DNA from: Glycomyces tenuis DSM 44171
Lineage (GTDB): Bacteria > Actinomycetota > Actinomycetes > Mycobacteriales > Micromonosporaceae
NCBI RefSeq assembly: GCF_000427885.1
Contig: NZ_ATYW01000015.1
Span: 1 to 64,000 of the forward strand
Direction: 5' to 3'
DNA: 64,000 nt
Shown: positions 45,954 through 55,316 of the stretch, piece by piece
How positions within the stretch are numbered: the stretch's first letter is position 1
Layout of the letters: every line of letters starts with the position of its first letter
Made by a program: the position numbers and the translations under genes
The notes under the pieces: model-generated
The model's input: only the letters and a program-made list of their open reading frames with translations
Database searches by the model: none
Told to the model about the DNA's origin: nothing

Positions 45954-46766
45954 TCAGCCGCGGCGCTCGCCGAACGCGCTGCGCACCCGGGCCGGCGTGG
46001 TGCCCAGCGTCGCCCGGACGGTGCGGGTCAGGTGCGCCTGGTCGGCGAAGCCCAGGTCTCCGGCGATCGCGGCCAGGTCGGCGTCACCGCCTTCGAGTCG
46101 GGCGAGTGCCCGGCTCACCCGTATGCGGTTGCGGAACCGGGTGAGGCTGATGCCGGTCTCGGCCTGGAACACTCGGCTCAGGTGGGCGGGTGAAACGCGC
46201 AGCACGCGCGCCAGGCTCACCAAGTCGTGCGAGGCGGGGTCGCCTTCCAGGACGGCCTCGCGCGCCAATGCGGCCACGCGGGCCCGGGAGGCGCGGGCGG
46301 TCGCCGTTCGGGCAGCCGCGTCGGCTTCGGCCGAGGGCGAGAGGCGCGCGGCCGCCGCCACCGTCCGGACCAGGCGCTCGTCGGGGTCCGCGCCATCGTG
46401 TGCCGCCCGGAGCAGCAGCCGGTGCGCCAGTTCGGCGACGCCGTCGACCCGCACGGTGATGGGCAGGGGACGGTCGCCGACGATCTCCTCCCACAGCGCG
46501 GCGCCGAGCGAGACGAACGTGCACTCGTCACCGCCCGCCGGATGCGCGAAGCGGTGTTCGCGCCCGGGGACTTGGAGGTATCCCTGCGTGACGTCCACGG
46601 CATGTTCGAAGCCGTCGTCCGTCATCCGGAAGTGGCCGCGCCGCGGCAGCACGAGACCGAACGTGTCGGCCGTCTCGGCAGCCGACCAGCGGCGGCTGTC
46701 GTCCGAGCACGTCACGACCCGCACCGAGTACTCGGGGGCGGTGATGACGGGCTGCGAGCGGAGCAC
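45954..46766 (-). CDS. AraC-family transcriptional regulator
   Basis: A 270-aa regulator with an N-terminal cupin-like sensor region (LPRRGHFRMTDDGF; QGYLQVPGREHRFAHPAGGDECTFV). A C-terminal double HTH covers about 170-268: LARVLRVSPAHLSRVFQAET, then IAGDLGFADQAHLTRTVRA. GTG 46766 is 114 bp from the divergent MFS exporter gene, which it probably controls; the effector is unknown. Confidence 0.92.
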   Translation of the reverse strand: MLRSQPVITAPEYSVRVVTCSDDSRRWSAAETADTFGLVLPRRGHFRMTDDGFEHAVDVTQGYLQVPGREHRFAHPAGGDECTFVSLGAALWEEIVGDRPLPITVRVDGVAELAHRLLLRAAHDGADPDERLVRTVAAAARLSPSAEADAAARTATARASRARVAALAREAVLEGDPASHDLVSLARVLRVSPAHLSRVFQAETGISLTRFRNRIRVSRALARLEGGDADLAAIAGDLGFADQAHLTRTVRATLGTTPARVRSAFGERRG

Positions 46767-46880
46767 GGCCCCACCTTAGCCGGAGGCGGTGACGATCCGG
46801 CCTGACCGGCGCCGGGAACGGCGTCGGCGACCCTGCCGAGCAAGGATGTTCAAGACCGGAGCCGTCCCCCGTGGCAGCCT

Positions 46881-48269
46881 GTGGCCATGCCGAAGCGCCC
46901 ACTCCTCGCGGTACTCCTTGTCGCCCAGGTCATGGCCTCGATGGACGGCTCCATCGCGAACGTCGCCCTGCCCTCGATCCAACGGGACCTCGGTGCCACG
47001 GGCGCGATGCAGCAGCTCGTGCTCTCGGGCTATCTGCTGATGCTCGCCGGCTTCATCGTCACCGGGGCCCGGCTCGGCGATGTCGCGGGGCATCGGCGGG
47101 TGTTCCTATGGGGCCTCGCGCTGTTCACTGCCGCGTCGCTCGGCTGCGGTGCGGCGCCGACGCCGGCCGCGCTGGTCACGGCCCGCGCCGTCCAGGGCGT
47201 CGGCGCCGCTCTGCTGATCCCGCAGGTGTTCTCTCTGATCCAGCGCCACTTCCATGGCGCCGCCCGGCGCCGCGCGGTCGGCTGGTACTCCATGGTGCTC
47301 GCCTTGGGTGTCGCGCTCGGCCAATTGCTCGGAGGGCTGCTGGTGTCGGCGGACCTGTTCGGGCTGTCGTGGCGGCCCGTGTTCCTCATCAACGTGCCGG
47401 TGGGCGCGCTGCTGCTGGTGACGGTGGTCCGGGCGCCGCTGTCGGCCGATGCCGGCGGGCGGACCGGTCGGGCGGGGGCGCGTCGCTTCGACGTCCCGGG
47501 GGTCGTCGCCCTCGCGCTCGGCATGGGCGCGTTCACGGTGCCGCTCACCCTGGGCAGGGAGGCCGGCTGGCCATGGTGGACGTGGGCGGCCCTCGGCGCC
47601 TCGCTCGTGCTGCTGGCGTGGTTCGTACGCCATCAGGCACGGGCACGGCCGCCCCTGCTCGACCTCGCCGTGCTGCGTCCGCGCGGCATGAAGTCCGGTC
47701 TGATCGCGTGCGCGGTCGTGATGGGCTGCTACGCGGCCTTCTTGTTCACCTTCACCCTGCACGTGCAGCACGACTTGGAATGGACACCGCTCGCCGCGGG
47801 GATCGCTTTCCTGCCCTACACGATCGGGTTCGGGGCGATGAGCCTGACTTGGGCGCGCATGCCCGAGCGGTTGATACGCGCCTTGCCCGTGGCGGGACCG
47901 GTCGTGCTGGCGGGCGTGGTGGCGGCGGTCGCGACCGGGGCGTCGCCGTGGAGTCTCACGCCGCTGCTGGCGCTGGCCGGGGCCGGGCACGCGGCCGGGT
48001 ACAGCCCGCTGATCACCGGACTGTCCGAGGTGGTGCCGTCCGATCGCGTCTCCGCGCTCTCGGCGCTCAACACGACTGGACCGCTGCTGGCCCAGACGGG
48101 AGCCATAGCCGTGATCGGCGGGGTCTACCTCGCCGCGGGCATGTCTTGGGCACTCGGCACGACTGCGGTGGTGCTGGTGGCGGGAGCCGGTTGCGCGGCC
48201 GTCGCGCAGGGTGCGATCAGTTCGGGGGACGTGGTGGGCGCCGATGCCGCCGGACCGTTCGGCCGCTGA
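46881..48269 (+). CDS. MFS drug-export transporter (DHA2-like)
   Basis: A 462-aa major facilitator with about 14 helices. Motif A region is GARLGDVAGHRRVF, motif B/C-like LVTARAVQGVGAALLIPQ, and the N-terminal helix has DGSIANVALPSIQRDLG, typical of QacA/EmrB-type proton-driven exporters. GTG 46881 or ATG 46887 could be the start. It is divergent from an AraC-family regulator, the usual efflux arrangement. Confidence 0.92.
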   Translation: MAMPKRPLLAVLLVAQVMASMDGSIANVALPSIQRDLGATGAMQQLVLSGYLLMLAGFIVTGARLGDVAGHRRVFLWGLALFTAASLGCGAAPTPAALVTARAVQGVGAALLIPQVFSLIQRHFHGAARRRAVGWYSMVLALGVALGQLLGGLLVSADLFGLSWRPVFLINVPVGALLLVTVVRAPLSADAGGRTGRAGARRFDVPGVVALALGMGAFTVPLTLGREAGWPWWTWAALGASLVLLAWFVRHQARARPPLLDLAVLRPRGMKSGLIACAVVMGCYAAFLFTFTLHVQHDLEWTPLAAGIAFLPYTIGFGAMSLTWARMPERLIRALPVAGPVVLAGVVAAVATGASPWSLTPLLALAGAGHAAGYSPLITGLSEVVPSDRVSALSALNTTGPLLAQTGAIAVIGGVYLAAGMSWALGTTAVVLVAGAGCAAVAQGAISSGDVVGADAAGPFGR

Positions 48270-48712
48270 CTCGGCGGTCGCGGTGCGCGCACGGGGAGGG
48301 CGGTCGACAGCGGACCCGTGTGCGGTCCCGGTTCGGCGGTCGCAGTGACGCGGGTCTTCATCGAGCACCGCCACGGTCGCAGGGCGATCGGTCCGGTGGG
48401 CACCGGCGGACGCATGGCCGATGGTGCCGTCCGCGTCGGCGATACGGCGCGCCGTCCGATTTCCCGTCCCCCGGTCTTCATGGACGCCCTGCCGCGATTG
48501 GCATTTCGACGGGGCGCCGCGGCGGACCTCGGGCCTGTCCGAGGACTCCGAACGGGCGCTGCCCGGCCCGCTCGCTGCGCTGCCGGGTTCCCAGCTCCAA
48601 CACCGGGATCTGGGAGCCCTTCCGCCTCGCGGGCGGACAAAGGGTTCCCTTATGTTCGTCAAGCTGCGGGTGCCGGGGCCTCCTGTGTTCCGAGTCTAGA
48701 GAGGACACCTCG
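48270..48712. other. Gene-poor junction left of the accessory island
   Basis: Both strands hold open frames, but none shows a family motif, a good ribosome site or a consistent composition. It begins right after the MFS gene and ends at a repeat that matches the tRNA-Ala 3' region. I see nothing functional in it. Confidence 0.4.
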
Positions 48713-48765
48713 CGGTGCTCGATCACGCCATACGCGGACGCGCACCAGCGAGCACCGTGGTGGAG
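48713..48765. repeat. Left copy of a tRNA-Ala 3'-end/terminator repeat (att-like)
   Basis: This 53-bp stretch matches 53517-53570 at about 80%, with the last 24 bases 23/24 identical, ending CGAGCACCGTGGTGGAG. That includes CCA, four acceptor bases of tRNA-Ala and the downstream hairpin CGGTGCTCG/CGAGCACCG. TTCGAACCC follows nearby (48780). It looks like the far attachment site of an element that entered the tRNA gene, or a decayed tRNA copy. Confidence 0.6.
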
Positions 48766-48924
48766 GTTCTACGCTCTTATTCGAACCCAAACCCGCGGGC
48801 AGACAAGGTACTCGAGAGTGTGACGGTCCTGTCAGAGCCGTTGACGGCGGCGTCAGGCCGCTCCTGGCGGCCGCGCCCGGACTGCGATGCCTCAATCGCG
48901 GACCAGCCGCCCCTGCCGCAACCC

Positions 48925-49090
48925 CATGCGTTGAGCCGCAGACTGACCGCCGCCCATCGTCGGGAGATCGCCATCGGGTTCGGCAATGGTGTCCCGCAGA
49001 GGGAGCTCGCAGCGGCACACGGGATCAGCGTCTGGAGCATCCAACGCCTGGTCGAGACCGCGCGACGCCGGGGTGATCAGTTCACAGCCA
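48925..49090 (+). pseudogene. Helix-turn-helix remnant, possibly of a recombinase or transposase
   Basis: A piece of open frame reads RRLTAAHRREIAIGFGNG, then VPQRELAAAHGISVWSIQRL and VETARRR. This is the form of the Hin/resolvase-type HTH found at the end of serine recombinases and in some transposase regulators. No catalytic domain accompanies it, and the rest of the frame (48715-49248) is not protein-like. The remaining bases of 48766-49244 hold no recognised gene. The likely interpretation is debris of a mobile element. Confidence 0.4.
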
Positions 49091-49244
49091 CAAGCGGCCT
49101 GACACGTCCCGTGCGTCCCCAGCGAGGACAGGGCGAGCCTGTTCAAGGTGGTGCACGGCTTCTCCAGGGTAGGGAGCGCCTTACCATGGATTCGGGGGCG
49201 TACGTCATTTCCGCCGCGCTCGCGGATCGGTTGAATGATCGACT

Positions 49245-49970
49245 ATGACAACTGCGATCGAAATGCGTGGCGTGGTCAAGGAGTACGGGACCCGGCAGGC
49301 CCGAGTGCGGGCACTCGACGGTGTCAGCACGGACTTCCCGGCCGGCTCGTGGACCGCGGTGATGGGGCCGTCCGGGTCCGGCAAGTCCACACTGCTGCAC
49401 TGCGCGGCGGGTCTGGAAGTCGTGACCAGCGGCCAGGTTCGCATCGGTGAGCTCGACATCACCACCAGCTCGGACGCCGAGCTCACCGCGTTGCGCCGCC
49501 GCCAGATCGGCTTCGTCTTCCAGAGCTTCAACCTCCTCGGATCGCTGACAGCCGGGCAGAATGTCGCGCTCCCGCTCAAACTCGCCGGCGTGCGCGTGTC
49601 CGCCCGGGAAGTCCGCGACGTGCTGGCCGGTGTGGGACTGGCCGACCGGATACGGCACCGGCCCCGAGAACTGTCCGGCGGCCAGCAGCAACGAGTGGCC
49701 ATCGCCCGCGCAATGGTCACCAGGCCGGCGGTGCTGTTCGCCGACGAGCCGACCGGCGCGCTCGACTCGAAGTCGGCCCGCGTCGTACTCGATCTGCTCC
49801 GGGACATGGTGGACTCGGACGGGCAGACGATCGTCATGGTGACCCACGACCCGGCGGTCGCGGCGAGTGCCGACCAGGTCGTATTCCTCTCCGACGGCCG
49901 GATCGTCGACCGCACCGCCGGTCTGAACGCACACGGGGTCGCCGAGCGGCTCGCGGCGCTGGAGGACTGA
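49245..49970 (+). CDS. MacB/LolD-type ABC transporter ATPase
   Basis: A 241-aa NBD with Walker A GPSGSGKSTLLHCAAGLE, Q-loop FVFQSFNLL, signature LSGGQQQRVAIARAMV, Walker B VLFADEPTGALDSK and H-loop VTHDP. The C-G-L insertion after Walker A is typical of actinomycete peptide-export/FtsX partners. It lies 4 nt before its permease. ATG 49245 has no clear ribosome site. It is inside the tRNA-bounded island, so it is probably acquired; it could give resistance to a peptide antibiotic. Confidence 0.93.
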   Translation: MTTAIEMRGVVKEYGTRQARVRALDGVSTDFPAGSWTAVMGPSGSGKSTLLHCAAGLEVVTSGQVRIGELDITTSSDAELTALRRRQIGFVFQSFNLLGSLTAGQNVALPLKLAGVRVSAREVRDVLAGVGLADRIRHRPRELSGGQQQRVAIARAMVTRPAVLFADEPTGALDSKSARVVLDLLRDMVDSDGQTIVMVTHDPAVAASADQVVFLSDGRIVDRTAGLNAHGVAERLAALED

Positions 49971-49974
49971 ACCG

Positions 49975-51909
49975 ATGCTGCGACTTTCCTTCAACACGTT
50001 CGCCGAACGCTGGCCGCTGTTCACCGGCGCGATCCTGACCGTCGCGACCGGCGTCGCGCTCGTGCAATCCTCCCTGCTCATCCTGGTCTCGGCCGCCACG
50101 CAGGACCTCCCGCCGGGCCTGGACCCCGGCGCAGAAGCACAAATGCGCGACGCCTATGAAGGCGCGGTGTCCCTGCTGGGCATCACCTTGGGGATCGCCT
50201 ATGTCCTGGCCATCTTCATCGTGAGCTCGACCTTCGCGTTCACCGTGGCGCAACGTCGGCGCGACCTCGCCCTCCTGCGGCTCGTCGGCGGCAGCAGAGG
50301 CCAGCTGCGCCGGCTGCTGCTGTCCGAGGCGCTCCTGCTCGCCCTGTTCGGCTCGGCCATCGGCGTTCCGCTCGGGATCCTGGCCGAAGAGGCGCAGTCC
50401 CGGCTCCTGGTCGTGTTGGAGCTGATCCCGCCCGGGTTCTCCGCGCAGTGGCACGACTGGATCCTGGCGGTGTCCTTCGGCGTCGGGATCGGCGTGGCGC
50501 TCACTGGGGTGTTCGCGGCGTCGCGTCGGGCCGCGACCGTCCGGCCGCTGGACGCGCTGCGGGACGTCGGCGACGCCGCGCGGGTGATGACGGCGGGCCG
50601 GTGGATCGTCGGACTGCTCTTCACGGGCGGTGCCGTGGCGATGGCGATCGTCTCTGCGCACGCGCCGCCTGAAGGGGCCATCGCGTTGTCGGCCAACATC
50701 GCTCTGGTCGGCGCCATCGGCCTCAGCATGCTCAGCCCGCTGCTCGTGCCACTGGTGGGGCGCGCTGTCGGCCTGGTGCTGCGCGGCACCACGTTGGGTG
50801 GTCTCGCCGCGGCCAACCTGCGGGACGCGGTGCGGCGCACGGCGTCGACCGCCGCACCGTTGATCGTGCTGTCGGGCCTGCTCATCGGACTGACCGGAAC
50901 GCTGCTCTCCATCAGCAACGGCATCGAGGAGGAGCAGGCCAGGGACATTGCCGGCGACCTGGTGGTGACCTCCACGGCCGAGGAAACGGCACGAATCGCC
51001 TCGATCCCCGGGGTGGCGGCGGCCTCCGCGCAGACACCCGTGACCGTTACCCTCATCGAGCGGTACCCCGACGGTGAGGGCGGTGAGGCGGTGGAGCGCG
51101 AGGACACCGGCTTCCTGGCAATGGACCCGGCCGCGTATCAGCAGACGCATACTCGGACTCCGGCCGCCGGCAGCCTGGACGACCTGCACGGCGAGACCGT
51201 CGTCGTCGAGCGCGGCTTCAACGGCCACGAGGTCGGCGACACGATCGAGGCGTCGGTGGCAGGACGCGAGGTCACGCTGCGGGTGGTCGCCGTGTTCGAC
51301 TCCTCCCTGTCCTACGACGGCTTCCTTCTCCCCCGCGACCTCGTATCGGACGAACAGCTCGCGCAAGCGCCGACGCAGACCATCGTCCGGATCGCAGCCG
51401 GAACCGACGTCGACGCCGTAAGCATGGAGATCCGAGCGGCAGGTCTCGGCGAGGTGTACACCGTCGCCGAGTCGATATCCCGGGCGAAGTCGGCGCAAGA
51501 CGACCTCAACTGGAGGATCAACGCCGTCATCATGGGGCTGTCCGGTCTCTACGCCCTGATCGCCGTCATCAACTCCGTGGTGATCGCGACCTCGGAGCGC
51601 AAGACGGAGTTCGCCGTGGCCCGGCTCAGCGGGCTGAGCCGAGCCCAGGTGCTGCGGATGGCGTTCATCGAGTCGTGGGCGGTGGCGACGATCGCGCTGC
51701 TGCTCTCCGGCCTGGCCGCGGGGGCAGCGCTGCTCGGGATCCGCGCCGCCATCGACCGCCTGGTCGGCGTGCCGATCGCCGTCGTCCCCTGGACGATGAC
51801 GGCCGTCGTCGTCGCGGGCTCCTTCCTCGTAGTGGGAGCCGCCACCCTGTGCACGGCCGCGGTGGCCACTCGCCCGCGCCCCACGACGCTCGCCACCGCA
51901 CGCGAATAG
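49975..51909 (+). CDS. FtsX/MacB-like ABC transporter permease
   Basis: A 644-aa permease with two FtsX domains (about 60-180 and 520-640) separated by an extracellular region (about 310-510), and an N-terminal helix at about 15-38. The coupling segments RRRDLALLRLVGGSRGQLRR and ERKTEFAVARLSGLSRAQVL show the characteristic pattern. It works with the adjacent ATPase as a mechanotransmitting exporter, of the type often near bacitracin- or lantibiotic-responsive systems. No sensor kinase accompanies it here. Confidence 0.92.
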   Translation: MLRLSFNTFAERWPLFTGAILTVATGVALVQSSLLILVSAATQDLPPGLDPGAEAQMRDAYEGAVSLLGITLGIAYVLAIFIVSSTFAFTVAQRRRDLALLRLVGGSRGQLRRLLLSEALLLALFGSAIGVPLGILAEEAQSRLLVVLELIPPGFSAQWHDWILAVSFGVGIGVALTGVFAASRRAATVRPLDALRDVGDAARVMTAGRWIVGLLFTGGAVAMAIVSAHAPPEGAIALSANIALVGAIGLSMLSPLLVPLVGRAVGLVLRGTTLGGLAAANLRDAVRRTASTAAPLIVLSGLLIGLTGTLLSISNGIEEEQARDIAGDLVVTSTAEETARIASIPGVAAASAQTPVTVTLIERYPDGEGGEAVEREDTGFLAMDPAAYQQTHTRTPAAGSLDDLHGETVVVERGFNGHEVGDTIEASVAGREVTLRVVAVFDSSLSYDGFLLPRDLVSDEQLAQAPTQTIVRIAAGTDVDAVSMEIRAAGLGEVYTVAESISRAKSAQDDLNWRINAVIMGLSGLYALIAVINSVVIATSERKTEFAVARLSGLSRAQVLRMAFIESWAVATIALLLSGLAAGAALLGIRAAIDRLVGVPIAVVPWTMTAVVVAGSFLVVGAATLCTAAVATRPRPTTLATARE

Positions 51910-52199
51910 CGACCGGGCCCGACGGGCGGCGTCGGGCCGCCTGGACTACAGTGGCCGCCTCTCCTGGGGCCCCGTGAAACTCCTCCCGGACAGTCCGATG
52001 CCGCAGCCGGGCGGCGGCCACGGGGCGGCGCGCACCCGGACGGTGTGCCGTCTGATGGCGTTGCAGGTCCTGACCTGGAATCGGTCGAGTCTGCATCCGT
52101 CCTTGGAGGCCGCGAACGCCGTCTCGACCGGCCAGTCGAGACCGGCGGCCGTGGCCTGTTCGACGACCTCTTCATCGGGCCAGGTCGCGGGCCGACCGT
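51910..52199. other. Intergenic remnant zone
   Basis: No family motif was found in any frame. It lies between the permease and the GrpB-like fragment and is probably decayed sequence. Confidence 0.35.
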
Positions 52200-52361
52200 C
52201 GGGCGTGGCGGCGCTTCTTCGTCAAGCCGGATGCCTCCGGACACCCCCGCTGGATCGCCCAGATCGCGTTCCGCGACGCACTTCGCAGCGATGATGCGCT
52301 TGCCCGACGCTACGAAGACCTGAAACGTCAGCTCTCTGACCAGCATGGTCACGACCGCTAG
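52200..52361 (+). pseudogene. C-terminal remnant of a GrpB (UPF0157) family protein
   Basis: The frame RAWRRFFVKPDASGHPRW, IAQIAFRDALRSDDAL and ARRYEDLKRQLSDQHGHDR ends at TAG 52361. It resembles the end of GrpB proteins, which carry FRDxLRxxPxxxxxYxxxKRxLA. The nucleotidyltransferase-like N-terminal two-thirds and any start are missing. It is therefore a broken gene, probably truncated by rearrangement in the island before the IS5-family element. Confidence 0.55.
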
Positions 52362-52480
52362 GCATATACACACGGCAAGACCGCATTCGTCGCCAGCGTG
52401 TTGCGTAACTCAGGCCACCCAGGACCGGCCGACTGACCCTCAATCCTCAGCCGCGCACCCTCGGAAACCTGTAACCAGCT

Positions 52481-53441
52481 CTTAGAGGGCGTCTGGCCCC
52501 GATGGGTCGGGATCTGAGGGAGGCCCGTAACTGAGGGCCGGGAGTGCTCGTTCGGTTGTGCATGAACGATTCTCGGCCCTCGTACCCCTCGGACGTGTCG
52601 GATGCGCAGTGGGCGCTGATCGAACCCGTCGTAACTAAATGGCGGAGCGACCGCGCCGCGGCCGGCCTCGGCTTGGCCGAAGCGAAGCACCAGCTCAGGG
52701 ACATCGTGAACGCGATCCTGTACGTCAACCGCACCGGCGTGCAGCGGCGTCACCTGCCCCACGACTTCCCACCCCCCAAACCGTCTACTGGTACTTCGCG
52801 GCCTGGAACCGCGACGGCACCGCCGAGCGCCTCCACGGCCTCCTGCGCGCCAAGACCCGCAAAGCCGCAGGCCGCGCCGTGCGCCCGGGCGCGGCGATCG
52901 CCGACGCCCAATCGGTCAAGACCGCCGCGAACGTGCCCGAGCGAGCCCAGGGAATCGATGCGGGCAAACGGATCAAGGGCCGCAAGCGCCACATTGTCAC
53001 CGACATGCTCGGTCTCGTCCTGGCCGTCATCGTCACTGCCGCCAGCGTCTCGGACACCGCCGGTGGGCGGGCTCTGGTCGACCGCATCGCCGCAGATCAT
53101 CCGAGTGTCGCCGCGCTGCTGGTCGACAACGGCTACCGGGTGAGCGTCGCCCAGCATGCCCACGCGGCCGGGATCGACCTTGTGGTCACCCCGAAGCCGG
53201 GGCAGGCCAAGGGATTCGAGCCGACACCTCGATGGCCGGTAGAGCGGACCTTCGGGTGGTTCATACAGCACCGCAGGCTCGCCCGGGACTACGAGACCCT
53301 GCCCGAACGGTCGGCCGCCCACATCCACTGGGCCATGATCGACCTCATGAGCCGAAGACTCAGTGGACGGACCGAACTCTCGTGGCGGCCACCAGTTGAA
53401 ACCGACAAATCAGCCTAAGAATGCCTTAAACACTCTCTAAG
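52481..53441 (+). mobile_element. IS5-family insertion sequence (about 961 bp)
   Basis: The terminal inverted repeat starts CTTAGAGGGCGTCT on the left, against CTTAGAGAGTGTTT on the right (complement). GCT flanks both ends (52478-52480 and 53442-53444) as a possible 3-bp target duplication. One DDE transposase fills the interior, split in two frames. The element lies in the tRNA-bounded island. Confidence 0.75.
52562..53418 (+). CDS. IS5-family transposase, two frames joined by -1 frameshift
   Basis: Frame A (from ATG 52562) encodes MNDSRPSYPSDVSDAQWALI and VNRTGVQRRHLPHDFPP. Frame B resumes one base back as PQTVYWYFAAWNRDGTAERL and continues to 53418. DDE residues are in AIADAQSVKT, LLVDNGYR and WPVERTFGW. 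The switch falls on a six-C run followed by AAA (52772-52780), a plausible slippage site. Programmed frameshifting is known in parts of the IS5 family, but an inactivating indel is equally possible. The joined product would be about 286 aa, normal for the family. Confidence 0.8.
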
Positions 53442-53516
53442 GCTATGAGTGTATCGACACCGCGAAATCCAACACCAGCGTCTTCCAGTGATCACGCAGT
53501 CGCGAATGATAGCTCA

Positions 53517-53570
53517 CGGTGCTCGGCCACCGCCATAGACAACCGAGCACCAACGAGCACCGTGGTGGAG
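53517..53570. repeat. Right copy of the tRNA-Ala 3'-end/terminator repeat
   Basis: Covers CCA and the last acceptor bases of tRNA-Ala plus the 46 bp downstream of it, including the inverted repeat ACGGTGCTCG/CGAGCACCGT, which is probably the tRNA terminator. It pairs with 48713-48765 to bound a 4.8-kb island. Confidence 0.6.
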
Positions 53571-53638
53571 CTTAGGGGATTCGAACCCCTGACCTTCTCA
53601 TTGCGAACGAGACGCGCTACCAACTGCGCCAAAGCCCC
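53563..53638 (-). tRNA. tRNA-Ala (CGC)
   Basis: A full cloverleaf reads on the minus strand from 53638: acceptor GGGGCTT/AAGCTCC with the G3-U70 pair that marks alanine tRNA, D arm GCGCAGTTGGTAGCGC, anticodon stem TCTCG/TGAGA with loop TTCGCAA (anticodon CGC), and T arm AGGGGTTCGAATCCCCT. CCA is encoded (53563-53565). The D loop and anticodon loop are normal. Confidence 0.97.
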
Positions 53639-53716
53639 GAGCGCCGACAACTGTAGCACAGGGCCGCACGGCGATCGCGGGCGCCGAGTGTGGTGCGGCT
53701 CTCGGGGCGGAGGCGG

Positions 53717-55267
53717 TCAGATCCAGGAGTCGAGCCACATCCTGGAGCGCCATTCGCCGTAGTCGAGGGCCTCGCCGGTGTAGATCGGCCAGAAGTAGGC
53801 GAAGCAGAGCACGACCACGGCGATGAACGCGCTGACGATGAGCGCGCCGGTCAGGCGGCGCTCCGGGGAGGCCGTGACGGCGCCGCCGGGCCGGTGGCGG
53901 CCGATGATCATGCCCAGGCACCAGGTGACCGCGGCGATGAAGAAGGGGACGGCGGGGGCGGTGTAGAAGAAGAACATGGTCCGGTCGGGGTAGGCGAACC
54001 ACGGGATGATCCCCGCGCCGACGCCCGCCAGGATGAACCAGGCCCGCCAGTCGCGCTTGTACACCGCCCAGGCCAGCACCGCCAAGACCGCCGGCACGAA
54101 CGCCCACCACAGCAGCGGCGTGCCGAGCAGGAGGATCTCGGCGGCGCAGCGGTCCGAGCCGCACGGGACGTCCGAGCTCCAGTAGAAGACCACCGGCCGC
54201 AGGTTGAACAGCCATTCGAACGGCACCGACTGGTAGGAGTGCTCCGAGGACAGGCCCGAGTGGAACTCGTAGACGCTCAGGTGGTACTGGATCCAGTTGA
54301 CGAGCGGGCCGATCACGGGCGGCTCGGTGTGCCCGTTCTCGGCCAGCCAGTGCCGGTAGGAGCCGGTGTCGTTGGCGAACCAGCCCGCCCAGGTCGCCAT
54401 GTAGGTGCCGATCGCGAGGAAGCCGAACCACAGGTTGTGGGCGAACTCGTAGACGAGGGTGTCGCTCAGCGGCCTGCGGGCGCCGGCGTCGACGCGCAGC
54501 CGCCAGTCCCAGACGATGAACAGCACGATGCACAGGATGATGTACCACAGCGCGCTCCACTTGGTGGACATGGCGAGCCCGAGCAGGACGGCGGTGGCGA
54601 TGCGCCACCACGGGACGCCGAGCCGGGGGCGCTCGCGCCGCGGGTCGAGCCCGTCTTCGACGGCGGCGAGCCAGCCGGCGCGGCGCCAGTCGCGGTCGTG
54701 GACGAGGCAGTACATGGCGGCGAGGATGAGCGTCGCCAAGAAGATGTCGAGCAGTGCGGCGCGCGAGAGCACGAAGTGGCTGCCTTCGACGGCGAGCAGG
54801 AGTCCGGCCGTGCCGCCGAGCATGGTCGAACCGGTGAGCCGGCGCACCAGGAGCGTCAGGATCGCGACGCCCGCGACGCCGGCGGCGACGGCGCTGATGC
54901 GCCAGCCGATCTCGTCGAAGCCGAACAGGCCTTCCCCGGCGGCGATGATCCACTTGCCGAACGGGGGGTGGGCGACGTAGGCCGAGCCGTCGCTGCCGGC
55001 GTCCCATTCGACGCCGTGCGCGAGCATCGTGTGGGCGTCCTGGGCGTAGTAGACCTCGTCGAAGATGAGGCCTTTGGGGTGGTCGAGCCCGATCAGGCGC
55101 AGCACGGCGGCGAGCGCGGTGACGCCGAGGGTGACGATCAGGGCGCGGCGGCCGTCGGAGGGGGGGCCGCTCGCGAGGCGGGCCCGGACGCTGGGGAGCG
55201 GCCCTGGGGGCAGGGCCGGCCGCCAGGCGGCGGGCGGCGCTGCGGGCCGGACTGCGGTGGCGCTCAC
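53717..55267 (-). CDS. pmt: Protein O-mannosyltransferase (Pmt, GT39 family)
   Basis: A 516-aa integral membrane enzyme that moves mannose from polyprenyl-phosphomannose to secreted proteins (like Rv1002c). The first outside loop holds the catalytic Asp-Glu in [30 protein letters not shown] and [10 protein letters not shown]-like segments ([15 protein letters not shown]) are typical. About ten membrane helices follow, ending in a short tail [16 protein letters not shown] 55267 is preceded by TAGACT 7 nt upstream (55275-55280), so it may be leaderless. tRNA-Ala lies downstream. Confidence 0.93.
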   Translation of the reverse strand: MSATAVRPAAPPAAWRPALPPGPLPSVRARLASGPPSDGRRALIVTLGVTALAAVLRLIGLDHPKGLIFDEVYYAQDAHTMLAHGVEWDAGSDGSAYVAHPPFGKWIIAAGEGLFGFDEIGWRISAVAAGVAGVAILTLLVRRLTGSTMLGGTAGLLLAVEGSHFVLSRAALLDIFLATLILAAMYCLVHDRDWRRAGWLAAVEDGLDPRRERPRLGVPWWRIATAVLLGLAMSTKWSALWYIILCIVLFIVWDWRLRVDAGARRPLSDTLVYEFAHNLWFGFLAIGTYMATWAGWFANDTGSYRHWLAENGHTEPPVIGPLVNWIQYHLSVYEFHSGLSSEHSYQSVPFEWLFNLRPVVFYWSSDVPCGSDRCAAEILLLGTPLLWWAFVPAVLAVLAWAVYKRDWRAWFILAGVGAGIIPWFAYPDRTMFFFYTAPAVPFFIAAVTWCLGMIIGRHRPGGAVTASPERRLTGALIVSAFIAVVVLCFAYFWPIYTGEALDYGEWRSRMWLDSWI

Positions 55268-55316
55268 CGGGGTGAGTCTACGGGGGCGGGGCCCGGCCCG
55301 TGGATCAGGCCGGGCG

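Noticed and set aside
48715-49248. 177-codon frame starting in the att-like repeat
   Set aside because: Only the HTH-like middle is protein-like; no ribosome site and a repeat-derived start.
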